64,000 nucleotides of DNA from contig NZ_OZ034986.1 of assembly GCF_964030895.1 (NCBI RefSeq), forward strand, positions 1,116,001 to 1,180,000, given 5' to 3'. Below the pieces are notes generated by a model that saw nothing but the letters and a program-made list of their open reading frames with translations, had not been told where the DNA came from and did no database searches. A program made the position numbers and the translations under genes. Numbering within the stretch: the first letter of the stretch is position 1; each line of letters opens with the position of its first letter. This DNA is from Spiroplasma endosymbiont of Nebria brevicollis (GTDB taxonomy: Bacteria; Bacillota_I; Bacilli_A; Mycoplasmatales; VBWQ01). Positions 19,162 through 29,664 of the stretch are shown piece after piece.

Positions 19162-20417
19162 TTAACGATTCGCTAAACTTGATTTTGATTTTTTGCTTGT
19201 TGCTAATGCTTTTTCTTCTTCTTGTTTTTTATTTTTTTCTTGAGCTTTTTGTGCTAATTCTGCAACATTAGTAGCATCGCCACTGTTGTAAGAAGCAAGT
19301 GCAGTTTGTTTACCAGATGACTCTTTCATAGATATCGTTTGAGTCATTGGTGGAAGTTTTGAAGTAACTGGTACTAAATTGGTACATGTTTTTGTATAAC
19401 TTTCTCAAAAATAAGTTGTATCTCTAGAACTTGAAGGTTGATTTAATTAACTGATCAACATTTTTACTACTTTCATTAGGTATTGAATCTTCCTCTTTTA
19501 TTTCTATCTTATAATGTTCTAAAATAGTTACTCTATTATCTCTTGCTTTTTTGTCAATTTCACTATGCTCATCAATGGTAGGTAATTTTTTAACGTTGAA
19601 AATAAACCAAGATTCTCTTTTAGAAATTCTCTTTCTTCATCGATTACTTCCTCAGGTTTTTTAAGAGTAAAAACATTTTCCTTTTGTAATAATAAACAAG
19701 CATGTTTTCATGCTGTTAATCCTGCCTTATCTTTAGCATTAATATCAACTTGTTGGTTTTCAACTAAATAATTAAATAAATTTGGCATGTTTTTTCTTAC
19801 TGCTATATGTAATATTGAATAACCTTCATCGAACTCCAAATTATTGATAAATTCTTTTTTTAGAAAGTTTACAACGTTTAAATTTAATTCCTTACTTTTT
19901 TCTGCTATTTTAGTTTGAAAAGCTTCTAATAACTCTATTATCCGTGCTTCTTGCTCTAACTCTTTAATATCACTAATGCCTTCAAAACTATCTTTAACTT
20001 CTTTACTGGTTTCTATTCATTTTTTAATCTCTAAAAATTTATCTAATGCTTTTTTTATTTCTGTATGACCATTTCGAGCAGCAAACATTAAAGCAGTTCA
20101 ACCATTTAAATTCGCTTGTTCTACATTTGCACCAGCAGCTAATAATTTCGCAACTATTTTTGTATTAGCATGTTGAGCAACTAGAATTAATGCTGGATCA
20201 TTACCTTGACCTACATGATTTACATCAGCATCATTAGCTATTAATTTCGCAACTATTTTGTATGACCATGTTGAGCAGCTAACGTTAAAGCTGGATCATT
20301 ACCTTGACCTACATAATTTACATTAGCACCAGCAACTAATAATTTTTCCACTTCATCTAAATCTCCAATTTCAACAGTTGTTAATACACTAATATTTATT
20401 CTTTCATCTCTATTCAT
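19162..20417 (-). pseudogene. Ankyrin-repeat protein with several frameshifts
   Basis: The ATG at 20417 (after AAAGGAG) starts MNRDERINISVLTTVEIGDL. Three N-terminal ankyrin repeats follow, two of them near-identical (NVNYVGQGNDPALTLAAQHG and DVNHVGQGNDPALILVAQHA); further repeats lie near DEGYSILHIAVRKNMPN. The frame breaks at ACAAAATAG, where the sister repeat has one more A, again near 19600, and again near 19450. The tail is ATNVAELAQKAQEKNKKQEE, an Ala/Lys/Glu helix. Full length would be about 418 residues. It is a paralogue of the genes at 4959-6172 and 23979-24709. Confidence 0.7.
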
Positions 20418-20440
20418 TTTTCTGTTCTCCTTTCAAAATA

Positions 20441-20477
20441 AAAACCCTTAGAAAATTTTATAATTTTCAAGGGTTTT
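20441..20477 (-). terminator. Terminator upstream of the ankyrin gene
   Basis: Inverted repeat AAAACCCTTaGAAAATT and its complement, followed on the minus strand by TTTTTATTTT. It would end transcripts coming from the direction of uvrC. Confidence 0.7.
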
Positions 20478-20589
20478 CACAACTTATTATATTAAGATAT
20501 GCAAATTATAACACTAATATTATTCTAAATTAAATATTTTTTTAATAATATTAGATTCTGTTTAAAATTTTTTTGTAAAATAGCGGTAG

Positions 20590-20628
20590 GTTAATAAAAA
20601 AGGTGTGTTTATGCAAAAAAATTATTCA
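20590..20628 (+). mobile_element. IS5-like element 5' end remnant
   Basis: The words around ATGCAAAAAAATTATTC repeat those at 55060-55080, where the same leader begins MQKNYPSNIT, the start of Spiroplasma IS5-type transposases. Here only the leader and about five codons remain before unrelated sequence. Confidence 0.45.
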
Positions 20629-20639
20629 ATCTGGTATAT

Positions 20640-20752
20640 GTTTCTGTATCACTTACATTCCTATGGTTTTTACTATCACTTTCTCATAAATTAGTTGTAT
20701 CTCTAGAAATTGAAAGTTGATTTAACTGATCAGCATTTTTAGTTCAGGAATT
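20640..20752 (-). pseudogene. Ankyrin-protein C-terminal fragment
   Basis: The frame NADQLNQLSISRDTTNLWES matches the segment NQPSSSRDTTYFWESYTK of the ankyrin gene at 19162-20417. It is a second, truncated copy, abutting the IS5 remnant. Confidence 0.55.
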
Positions 20753-20782
20753 TATTGCTCTCATATTTTCTAACGCAAATTA

Positions 20783-22561
20783 TTAACTAAAACTATGTAA
20801 CTCTTTTCATAATTTATTAACAACCACTTTGGATTTAATAATTTTTAATAATTGTTCTTCTGTGGCATTTTGTAAATCTTCCCATGTCGGAAATGCTGCT
20901 AATATTTTATTTTGCATTTGTACTCCAATTCCAGGAATGATAGCAAGGACACTATTAATCATGGATTGACTGCGTTTTGATTTATGATATTTAATGGCAT
21001 AATTATGAACTTGGTCTTGAAGTTTACTTAGAAATAAAAAACAAGCATCGGTTTTAGGAATATTAATCGTTTGCATTTTTTCATTAATAATGCGATCAGT
21101 TTGATGTTTTTTATTTTTTGCTAAGCCAATAATGGGAATTTTTAAGTTTAATGATGATAATTGTTCTAATGTTGCTGTGATTTGTGGTTTACCACCATCA
21201 ACGATAATTAATTCTGGTAATGGTAATTGATTAATAACCACATGATGGTATCGACGATAAATCATTTCACTAAAGCGATGGTAATCATCATGAATTTTGG
21301 GATCTAATAAAAATTTACGGTAGTCATTAAAACTAGGACTACCATTTTTATAAACAATCATTCCCCCAACACTAGCATTGTGTTGGAAGTTAGAAACATC
21401 AAAGATTTCTAAGTGATTTAAATTAGGAACTTTAATTCATTGTGATAAAACTTTCATCATATTAATAGGGTTATTATTACTTTTACCACTTTGCAAGTAG
21501 TTGTTTCAAGCGTAAATGGCATTAGTTTTAACTAAAGTTAAAATGTGTTCTTTAGAACCTTTAAGCGGTGTCAAAAATTTTATTTGGGGAAATAGAATTT
21601 TTAATTCTGCTGTATCAATGGTATGTGGTAAATAAATTTCACTTGGCAAGGTATTTTTACTATATAACTGTTGGCAATAATTACGAATTAAATCTTGAAT
21701 TTCTAAATAGTTATTTGAAACAATTTGTTCATCTTTAGCTTGTAATTTTCCGTTACGATAAAATAAAGTAATTAATACTACCATTACCATGTCATCTTCA
21801 ACTAAAAAGTTAATGAAATCACGATTTCCATAGTCCTGGAATTCCACAACTTGTTGTGATAAAAATAAATCAATTTTAGATAGTAAAATTTTAATACGAT
21901 TAGCATTTTCAAATTGTAAGTTTTCAGCACTAGTTGTCATATTATTAATTAAGGTTTTTTTAACACCACCAACGTTACCTTTAAAAAATTGATCAATTTT
22001 ACTAATCATATCTTCATAGTAACTAAGAGAGACAGTGTGAAAACAAGCACCTGAACACTGGTCTAAATGATAATATAAACAAGGTTTACCTAAATTGCCA
22101 TTACATTTACGTAAAGGAAATAATCGTTCTAGTAATTTTAAAATATCACGGGCACCTGTTCCATCGGGAAATGGTCCATAATAATGACCATCTTTTTTCG
22201 TAGCACTACGAACATAACGATATTGTGGGTCACGATGATTAGTGATTTGAATATAAGGGTATTTCTTATCATCTGCTAATAAAATATTGTATTTGGGATG
22301 ATGCTTTTTAATTAATGTTTGTTCTAAAATTAATGCTTCTTTTTCATTGGAAGTCGTAATAAAATCAATGTCAGTAATATCATTAACTAGTAACATAGTT
22401 TTAAAGTTGCTGGCTTTGTTTAAATATGAGGTAACTCGTTTTTTTAAATCTTTGGCTTTACCGACATAGATTAAATTATTAAAGGTGTCTTTAAAAAGAT
22501 AACAGCCAGCAATGTTGGGTAAGGTTTTAATTTTTTCTTGTAATAAAATGTTTTTTGCCAT
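20783..22561 (-). CDS. uvrC: Excinuclease ABC subunit C
   Basis: 592 residues. The N-terminal GIY-YIG nuclease domain has GCYLFKDTFNNLIYVGKAKD and a downstream Arg/Glu helix. A Cys cluster region (CNGNLGKPCLYYHLDQCSGA) and the UvrB-binding region (NRIKILLSKIDLFLSQQ) follow. The RNase H-like domain has LEIFDVSNFQHNASVGGMIV and PELIIVDGGKPQI. The C-terminal helix-hairpin-helix is at INSVLAIIPGIGVQMQNKIL. It cuts both sides of lesions marked by UvrB. The ATG at 22561 has AGGTGA upstream. The frame continues past TGA to WKELHSFS. Confidence 0.95.
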
Positions 22562-22940
22562 CAATTCACCTAGTTTATGATTTAAAAGTTACTTTGATTT
22601 TATCATTAATTATGATTATTTTTATATAATTAAAATAATAAGGATAAAGTAAATAATGAAGAAAAAAGTACATGTTTGAACTGATAATGAACTTAAAAAC
22701 AAAATCAGAAATTAGTTTTAGGTATTAATAATCAAGGGCATAGAAATACTTTAAATATCATGGTTCATTCTTTTTGTAAAATTATGATAACCTATTAAAT
22801 TATTGATTAATTTAAAAACTCATCGTTGATAGATAATAAATAAAAATTATTATATGATACCTTATAAACTAAATATAGTTTTTAACCCCTTACTTTATGT
22901 TTAAAGTAAAAGGGTTTTTATTTTAAAAAGGAGTGGAAAT
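22562..22940 (+). other. Intergenic region with a short ORF stub
   Basis: A divergent stub at 22655 (MKKKVHVWTDNELKNKIRN, after AAGGA) stops after 19 codons and has no recognisable family. A terminator-like hairpin follows at 22884-22920. The remainder is A/T-rich with no feature. Confidence 0.35.
22884..22920 (+). terminator. Terminator hairpin before the 22.9-kb ORF
   Basis: AACCCCTTACTTTA, loop TGTT, TAAAGTAAAAGGGTT and a T run. It separates the stub at 22655 from the gene at 22941. Confidence 0.7.
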
Positions 22941-23159
22941 ATGCCTGCCATTGAATCATCACAAGCTCTTTCTAATGCAAAATCATTGATAAAAAGACCT
23001 GAAAAAAATGCTAATAATCACATACGAAGTCAAAAAAGTAAACCAGAATTTAAAGAAATATTTAAACCTACAAATGAAATAAATTCAGCTTATTCAGATA
23101 ATTCACAAGATCAATATCAAAGAAATAATAAGTCTTCTAACTCATCACCACAAATGTAA
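22941..23159 (+). CDS. Small hydrophilic protein of unknown function
   Basis: 72 residues (MPAIESSQALSNAKSLIKRP), rich in Ser, Asn, Lys and Gln and predicted disordered. AAAAAGGAGTGG precedes the ATG, and terminators flank the gene on both sides, so it is probably a real single-gene unit. The composition resembles the disordered tails of the ankyrin proteins. Confidence 0.5.
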   Translation: MPAIESSQALSNAKSLIKRPEKNANNHIRSQKSKPEFKEIFKPTNEINSAYSDNSQDQYQRNNKSSNSSPQM

Positions 23160-23164
23160 AACAT

Positions 23165-23192
23165 AAAAAAGATTGCATTATGCAATCTTTTT
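23165..23192 (+). terminator. Terminator after the 22.9-kb ORF
   Basis: AAAAAGATTGCA, loop TTA, TGCAATCTTTTT. It follows the stop by five bases. Confidence 0.85.
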
Positions 23193-23284
23193 CGATAATA
23201 AAATAACATTTTCTTAATAATCAGTTAAGTTAAGTTTTTATTTAATCAGAAATAGCTAAATACTTTCCACTTGCAAATAGTATT

Positions 23285-23876
23285 CTATTTCTCGATTAAT
23301 TCTTTAATCATATGATAGTATGGTTCATTGTTAATCATAATTTTATCATCATCTTTAAAGTTTAGACGCTCATACAATTTTTTTAGCATCAAGGTTTTCA
23401 TAACTAACGTTTAATGCTAGTCATTTAACGTTTTTATAATTTTGATATTTAATAGTAATATAATTAATGATTTTAGTACCAATGCCCTGGTCTTGAAAAT
23501 CGTGATGAACAGCAATAATATCCAAGTATACTTCATTAGGTTTACTTTCAGTTTCTACTTCAAAGTCAGAGAAAATAATAATTTTTAGCTTATGTTTTAC
23601 TAATTGAAAAGTTTTGTGCTTTAATTCATGAATGTCTTTATCAAGAGCGACTAAAGCAACTGCATTAATTTGATTGTTTTCTTCATTAACAATGAAGTTT
23701 TCATAACTAAAATAGTGATTTTTCATTAAGAAAATTTGCTTAAAAATTTTGATAACACTCTCATCGCTAGATTTATTAAAGATTTTATTTTTTGTAGTTT
23801 TATAAACTTTATAAAATAAATCAATAATTATTGATAGATTTTGTTCAGTTTCTGAAGATTTAGCCATACGAATCAT
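23285..23876 (-). pseudogene. GNAT acetyltransferase with one frameshift
   Basis: The ATG at 23876 follows GTGAGGAA. The N-terminal part, MIRMAKSSETEQNLSIIIDL, is followed by the GNAT core: VYLDIIAVHHDFQDQGIGTK, with the acetyl-CoA loop QGIGTK. The C-terminal part WLALNVSYENLDAKK-YERLNF needs a one-base correction in a run of seven A near 23379. Full length is about 197 residues. Substrate unknown. It is a paralogue of the gene at 27742-28410. Confidence 0.75.
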
Positions 23877-23978
23877 TAATGTTCCTCACTTCTGTTCTCT
23901 GTATAATTTTATCTTAAAAAAAATTAATAGTGGTAATTTTAAAACTAATGATGTCTACTTGGTTTTACTCTACAGTGG

Positions 23979-24709
23979 CTATATTTTTATATTAGATGGT
24001 AGTTTGTTTTTTGAAGGTTGATTTTGTAAATCCATTGAATTTATTTTTTTTGAATTAAAATCTTCAATAATATCATTTGACTTGTTTTGATAATAATTTA
24101 AAAGATATTTTCTGTTTTGACTATATTTTTCATAAATTTCTTTTTCTTCAACTGCTGCAAATTTTTCTTTTGATGATGCAACAAGATAATCTTGTACAAA
24201 TTTTCTAGTTTCCTTAGTTGTTTGATTACTTTTTTTAATAGTCAAACCAATATCTTTTTCTAAAGAAAAACAAGCATAATCTCATGCTGATAATCCTATG
24301 ACATCTTTATAATTAATATCAATTGGTCATTCATTAACTAAATACTTAACTAAATTTAGCATATTTTTTAATACTGCTAAATGTAATATTGAATAATCTT
24401 CATCATCAAACTTTAAATTATTAATAAATTCTTTTCTTAAAAAAATATAATATCTGAATCTAAAATTTTTGGTTTTTGGATAATAGTTTCAAGATTTTTC
24501 AATAAATGGATTATTAGTTTTTCTTTAGATAAATTATTATTTTTCAGAAGTATTTCGTAAAAATTCAATTCTAATTTTTTAAATAAACCTTGAAAAGAAA
24601 AAAAATTATATAATATTTCTTTAATTTTAGAATTTTCTTGATTTTGAACTAAGATTAAAGCAGTATTATTAAATTTATCTACAGCATTAACATCAGCAGA
24701 ATTAGCAAA
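23979..24709 (-). pseudogene. Ankyrin-repeat protein, 5'-truncated and frameshifted
   Basis: Without a start, the frame reads [20 protein letters not shown], then, after a break near 24455, LRKEFINNLKFDDEDYSILH and LSAWDYACFSLEKDIG. The C-terminal helix-rich part (KFVQDYLVASSKEKFAAVEE) runs to the stop at 23979. Similar words (FINNL-FD-YSILH-AV-KNM) occur in the gene at 19162-20417, so it is the same family. Its upstream end runs directly into a plus-strand ribosomal protein fragment. Confidence 0.65.
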
Positions 24710-25094
24710 AATTACTGGTCAAAAACCAGTAGTTACTAAAGCCAAAAAATCAATTGCTGGTTTGAAGTTAAGAGCAGGAATGCCAATCGGATATAAAGTT
24801 ACATTACGAGGACAAAAAATGTATGAATTTCTTGACAAATTTATCGCAATTTCTTTACCAAGAATTCGTGACTTCCAAGGTTTATCAGCAAAAGCTTTTG
24901 ACCAAACTGGTAACTATACTGTTGGAATTAAAGAACAAATCATTTTCCCAGAAATTAACTACGAAGAAGTAGATAAAGTTCGCGGTATGGAAATAACAAT
25001 CGTTACAACAACCCCTGATAATTCAACAGCATTTATGTTATTGAAAAAAATGGGATTACCATTTAAAAAATCAGGAAAGCAGGAGGAGGGATAA
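24699..25094 (+). pseudogene. rplE: Ribosomal protein L5, N-terminally truncated
   Basis: The frame reads [60 protein letters not shown] and [20 protein letters not shown], unmistakable L5. About the first third of the protein is missing and is replaced by ankyrin debris on the opposite strand. No start codon or ribosome binding site is in place. The C-terminus is intact, and rpsZ follows at the normal operon spacing. L5 is essential, so a complete copy must exist elsewhere. Confidence 0.9.
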
Positions 25095-25097
25095 CAG

Positions 25098-25283
25098 ATG
25101 GCAAAGACTTCATTAAAAATAAGACAAGCCCATAAACCAAAGTTTAGTACACAAGCATACACACGTTGTCAAAAATGTGGCCGTCCTCATGCGGTTATTC
25201 GTAAGTTTATGTTATGCCGTATTTGCTTTCGTGGTTTAGCATACCAAGGACAAATCCCTGGTATTAGAAAATCATCATGATAG
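25098..25283 (+). CDS. rpsZ: Ribosomal protein S14, zinc-binding type
   Basis: 61 residues ([20 protein letters not shown]) with CQKCG and CRIC cysteine pairs (CxxC-x12-CxxC), the short zinc-ribbon S14. It ends GIRKSSW, with Trp encoded by TGA. GGAGGAGGG precedes the start. It sits between a truncated rplE and a truncated rpsH in normal spc order. It is intact in sequence but stranded without the operon promoter, so its expression is doubtful. Confidence 0.9.
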
Positions 25284-25296
25284 GAGGTATATAATT

Positions 25297-25692
25297 ATGA
25301 TGACAGATCCAATAAGTAATATGCTTACCGTTATTCGTAACGCTATTACTGCCCCAGATAGTAGTAAACACAGAGTAGTTAGTGTACCTTCTTCAAAAGA
25401 ATTAGTTAAAATTGCTGAAATCTTAATGAAAAATGGTTACATTGAAAAATATCGTATCACTGAAGAAGCATTAAAAAAACCTAAATTAGAAATGTTACTA
25501 GTACATACTGGTAAAAGTTCAATCCTTGGATTAAAAAGAATTTCGAAACCAGGATTAAGAATGTATACAAAATATAAAGAACTTCCTACTGTTTTAAATG
25601 GTTACGGAATCGCAATCATTTCCACATCAAAAGGTCTTATGACAAATAAACAAGCAAAAAAACTAAAGAATTTTAAAATAGTGATAATATAA
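25297..25692 (+). pseudogene. rpsH: Ribosomal protein S8, C-terminally truncated
   Basis: MMTDPISNMLTVIRNAITAP ... RISKPGLRMYTKYKELPTVL, ISTSKGLMTNKQAKKL: clear S8 up to the last ten or so residues. The conserved end (usually ...GGEVLAYIW-like) is replaced by KNFKIVII and a stop. AGGAGG lies at good spacing before the start. The missing end contributes to rRNA binding, so this copy is probably non-functional. It is the right border of an orphan rplE-rpsZ-rpsH piece. Confidence 0.85.
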
Positions 25693-25728
25693 AAAGCCAA
25701 AAATGGCTCTTTAATAACAGCACCAACA

Positions 25729-25774
25729 ACTAATCAAACCACCAATTATAGTGCTAGTAATGATACAATAATAA
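25729..25774. repeat. 46-bp copy of part of the 59-kb pseudogene
   Basis: The 46 bases are identical to the reverse complement of 59107-59152, which codes for TNQTTNYSASNDTII in the small broken gene there. It abuts the truncated S8 gene and the 3' end of the membrane gene at 25754, consistent with a recombination scar. Confidence 0.7.
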
Positions 25775-26050
25775 GAAAGAACTATCTTCAAATTGAATTC
25801 CAAAAATCCGAATGGCATTCATTATTACAAAGATAAACAAGAAAATGGCATAAAAAATCATAAAATAATATTGAATATTAACCAAGAATTTATTAATTGC
25901 TAAGTTTAAACTAAATAAAACAACAACAATAATAAAAGATAGCGTTAGCGAAATAATCAATAAAAGATTGGTAATGAAAGAATGAGTAATTTTAATAATA
26001 ATGAAATTAAAAAGATTTTTTCAACTAGCTTTTAAAGATTTTTCTAACAT
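25754..26050 (-). CDS. Small membrane protein, possibly 3'-truncated
   Basis: 98 residues (MLEKSLKASWKNLFNFIIIK) with two to three membrane helices (LTLSFIIVVVLFSLNLAI, YFMIFYAIFLFIFVIMNAI). GGGAG lies upstream of the ATG at 26050. The last codons overlap the 46-bp repeat, so the original C-terminus may have been replaced. Family not recognised. Confidence 0.5.
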
Positions 26051-26138
26051 AAGATATTATCTCCCAACTTAAAATAGTTATTTTTATTATAATATAAATA
26101 ATTCTTAAAATGTAAAATTACTTTAATATGATAAAAAG

Positions 26139-26150
26139 GGTGACCCTCTC
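26139..26150. repeat. Single copy of the GGTGACCCTCTC arm
   Basis: These 12 bases are one arm of the palindrome at 36153-36204. Their second arm is missing here. Confidence 0.4.
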
Positions 26151-26276
26151 CTTGCTTAAAATTAAGGTAAAAATCATATTTCACACTACTATATGTAAAT
26201 AAATATATAATAAAGGGCAGATTATTTCACTAAATAAGTGTTACTTTTAATATATAGAGAAAGAGGAGAACAATTT

Positions 26277-27843
26277 ATGAGAAAACTACTATCTTTACTA
26301 ACCGTACTAACAGTAACAACCCCAGTCCCACTAAATGTGATGGCCTGTGGCTGAACTAAACCACCAGTAGTAGACGAAACTGACTATTTTGCCTTAGCAC
26401 AAACAGCCCAAGAAAAAATTCAAACTGAATTTGCCAATTTGGTTAATGATGGATTAAATCTCCGAAAAGAGAGTGATGTCACTGATGGTGGTGACATTCT
26501 GACATATTTACAAGGAATTGGTCAAGCAGGAGATACAGTTATTACTGAAAATGATGATCCAGTAACATTTCATGGTTTCTTAGAAGTCTTAAACCAACAA
26601 GTTAGTACTACCCTAATGGAAAAATATCCAGAATTAAAACCATTATTCAACGGCATCAATCCCAATGAGATTTTAAAAATAAATACCAATGGTTTAAAAC
26701 TTACTAACAAAGAATTTGAATGAGAGATTAAAAAGTTTGGTTTAGAAAAATTTGATGCTAAAAATGATTATGGTGTTACTGATTGATATTATCTTATTAC
26801 TAATTTAGAATTAGATTTTACATGTTTAGGTGAAAATGCCAAAGTAAATACGACTACTATTAAGCAATCATTTGATATGTATTTTGCCAATGATGATTCT
26901 AATTTAAATCAAATAGTTAAAGTTGTTAGTGCAAATATCGAAGATAAAGTAACAAAGCTTGGCCCTATTAAACTTGAATATCCAGAATGAAATTAAAGTT
27001 TTGATAAAAAACACGATGAAGTGTTAAAAAAATTAATGGCGAATTAAAAACAAAACTTAATATTAAAGAATTAGAAATTTACCCATCTTCAGCAATTTTC
27101 GGTGATGATAATACTGATTATAATTGAATGTCAGAAGATGGCAGGGATTTTAATATACAAGGTGCACAGAACATAAAATCAAAACAGGATTTCATTTGTT
27201 GATTAAATCCTGTAATTATTAATCGTGAAAACCATTTTGCTACCCTATTGAAAACTTGAAAAACTAAAAACAGTTTAACTATTCATAAAACAGATGATAT
27301 CTTTTCGTTTGGTGAATATAGAGCAGTTAATTGAAAAATTAGTGGTTTGAAAATTAAATATCTACCAATTCATTACTATATAACTAGTGCTGCTAAAAAT
27401 AGAGCAGAGAATACTATACTGCCAGTCTAACCATTTTAGAAAAACTTTTTGTTGGTAATAAAGCTTTATTTAAATGGGGGAAAAATTGAACTTTTAATAA
27501 AGAATGAGAAAATTTTAATTTCGCACTTAATCGTGACGTTTATGATGGTTTTAAAAAGAGAAATGTCCCAATTCAAGAAATATATGAATACATTACTGGT
27601 AAAACAAAAGATTTTTTAGAAAAAAATGGTTTTATTCAAGATACTGATAAAGTTGAATGAACAAGTGGTAATGATCGTTGACAAAATGAAAGATTTAATG
27701 AATCATCAATTCCTAGTACTAATAGATGACATAACTGAATATTAGTCATAAATGGTCTTCCTTTTTCTATGTGTGTAGGGGATTCCAACGATGTTAGATT
27801 CAGCGTTACAAGTTCTATCCCTGATGTCTGACCTCCTAACTAA
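26277..27843 (+). pseudogene. Large lipoprotein (TTPVPLNV family), broken
   Basis: The ATG at 26277 follows AGAGGAGA. The signal MRKLLSLLTVLTVTTPVPLN has lipobox VMAC, then the conserved TDYFALAQTAQEKIQTEFAN and ELKPLFNGINPNEILKINT. It breaks at a TAA near 26995 (EYPEWN-stop-SFDKKHD) and then at a seven-A run near 27030. Recognisable sequence continues (SSAIFGDDNTDYNW, FSVTSSIPDVWPPN) to a stop at 27843. It is a paralogue of 59449-61087. Its last 100 bases overlap the convergent GNAT gene. Confidence 0.75.
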
Positions 27844-28410
27844 ATTAATAATATGATAAAAAGGATGATAATTAATACTTAATTCACCATTTTTTTGAAA
27901 ACCTACTCGTTCATATAATTTCCGAGCTTTATCATTTTTAAAACTAACATTAAGTGATAAATAACTAATATCTGATTGTTCTTGATACTGTTCAACAATA
28001 AATAACATTATCTTTGTCCCAATGCCTTGACCTTGAAAATCACTTTTAACACCAAATGTATCTAAGTATACTTCCTTTTCCTTTGATTCATTTTCAATTT
28101 CAAAGTCTAAATCAATTTGGAAAATTTTAGATAAAATTTTAAAAGTATTAACTTTTAATTGATAACTTTCTTGATGCAAAACAACTAAGGTAATACCATT
28201 AATGTGTCCATTTTCTTCATGAACAATATAATTTTCATAACTAAAATAGTGATTTTTCATTAAGAAAATTTGTTTAAGCAGATTTATTTTTTCACTATCA
28301 CTATATTTGGCAAAGGTTTTACTTTTTGATGAACGATAAACTTCATAAAAAATATTAATTATTATGGCTATATTTTCAACGGTTTCATTAGGTTTGGCAT
28401 GACGAATCAT
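27742..28410 (-). CDS. GNAT-family acetyltransferase
   Basis: 222 residues. It has KQIFLMKNHYFSYENYIVHE, GVKSDFQGQGIGTKIMLFIV (acetyl-CoA loop) and LSLNVSFKNDKARKLYERVG, the GNAT C-terminal helix. It is an intact paralogue of the broken gene at 23285-23876. Its last ~30 residues (after FYHIINLV) have no counterpart there and lie antisense to the end of the lipoprotein pseudogene, so the original C-terminus was probably shorter. Substrate unknown. Confidence 0.8.
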   Translation of the reverse strand: MIRHAKPNETVENIAIIINIFYEVYRSSKSKTFAKYSDSEKINLLKQIFLMKNHYFSYENYIVHEENGHINGITLVVLHQESYQLKVNTFKILSKIFQIDLDFEIENESKEKEVYLDTFGVKSDFQGQGIGTKIMLFIVEQYQEQSDISYLSLNVSFKNDKARKLYERVGFQKNGELSINYHPFYHIINLVRRSDIRDRTCNAESNIVGIPYTHRKRKTIYD

Positions 28411-28445
28411 TTTTAAATCTCTTTTTTCATTTTCATAATTAATAA

Positions 28446-29642
28446 CTACTTGTCTATGTCTACATCAAGATTATTTTCTGAACTTAGCACTACGGTTTTA
28501 TTATTAAAGACACTATCTTCTAAACTTTGTTTAATAACAAGTACTCCTTTATTAACATTAACATTGTCTTTTTGATGATCTGGATTAATTTTACCAAATG
28601 GTGTTAAATGAGAATCTTCATTAAAATAATGCTTTGACTTATTATCAACTAATTCAGAAGTAGTTATTGGTTGGGTATCTAATTCTTTAGTCTTAGTTGC
28701 TTGATTTTGTTTAGCTAAGATTTGTTGTTGTTTTAATTTAATGGCAGCAACTAAATTAGAAGTCGGATTAGTAATTGTATTATTAAGTTGACTTGTATTT
28801 TTAGTTTGTTTTCTAATATCTTTAATTTCTTTTAGCACTTCTTTTTCAATAGCAGTTTTATCTGTTAGAACTTGTTTACGTTTTTGTTCATACTCTAGTT
28901 TTTCAACTTTTAATTGTTTCTTAGTAACTTTATTGCTTTTATTTTTATGTTTAACACATTGCAATTTTCTAGTAACAGCAATCGTAAATAATTTGATTTT
29001 AGTAAAAATAATTAATGGACGTTTAAAGCAAAGAAAAGAAACTAATAACAAAAACGCACCAATATTAGCAAAAACATTAGTTATGAAAAAACCATAACTA
29101 AATAGTCCTGTTAAGATTGTACTAATCATACCACCTGTGGCACTGCTTGGAAAAAACGTATTAAGATTTAAATTAGAAAAGGAAATTGGTTTACCAAAAA
29201 ACCCATTATAGTTAGTGATAACACTACTATTTCATCACGTATTAACATAATTCGTAGTAATACTTATTAAATTTAAATTAGAATAATTAGAATATAAATG
29301 ATTACGATTATTAATCATTAATGACAAAGTTTCAGTTGTTCAACAAACTAATACTAATATCAATACTAGTTTTCCGACAATGCTTGGTTCCATTTTTAAA
29401 CGATAACCAAAACATAAAGGAACAATAGCAACCAAACTAATACCATATACTAAGTATTTAACTCAACCAAAAAGAAAACTAAAACAAAAATCATCTAATG
29501 CTTTGCCAATAACACTAAATCTCAGAAAACTAATAATTAAAAAGCACAAAATGATAACCGCAAAAAATAAGGTTCCCACTTCATCACCTCGAGTATGAGG
29601 TTTAGAAAAAGTGATTATGCTTTGTGAATTACTGTTTTCCAT
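28446..29642 (-). CDS. FtsK/SpoIIIE-like membrane domain without motor
   Basis: 398 residues. Four to five N-terminal membrane helices (GTLFFAVIILCFLIISFL; YLVYGISLVAIVPLCFGY; LVLILVLVCWTTETLSLM; FANIGAFLLLVSFLCFK) are in the layout of the FtsK membrane domain. A charged linker (KKQLKVEKLEYEQKRKQVL) runs to a stop at 28446. The RecA-like motor with Walker motifs is absent; downstream is a GNAT gene. ATG at 29642, AGGTG upstream. It follows the RNase J gene by 22 bases. It may be a 5' remnant of ftsK or a split gene. Confidence 0.6.
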
Positions 29643-29664
29643 CTTGTGCACCTACTTAAAAAGA

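Noticed and set aside
20150..20345. CRISPR-like array from regularly repeated words
   Set aside because: The repeats are coding ankyrin units about 99 bases apart with no unique spacers.
22655..22714. 19-codon ORF as a real small gene
   Set aside because: No family, no following conservation evidence, and the downstream sequence is featureless; reported only as a stub.
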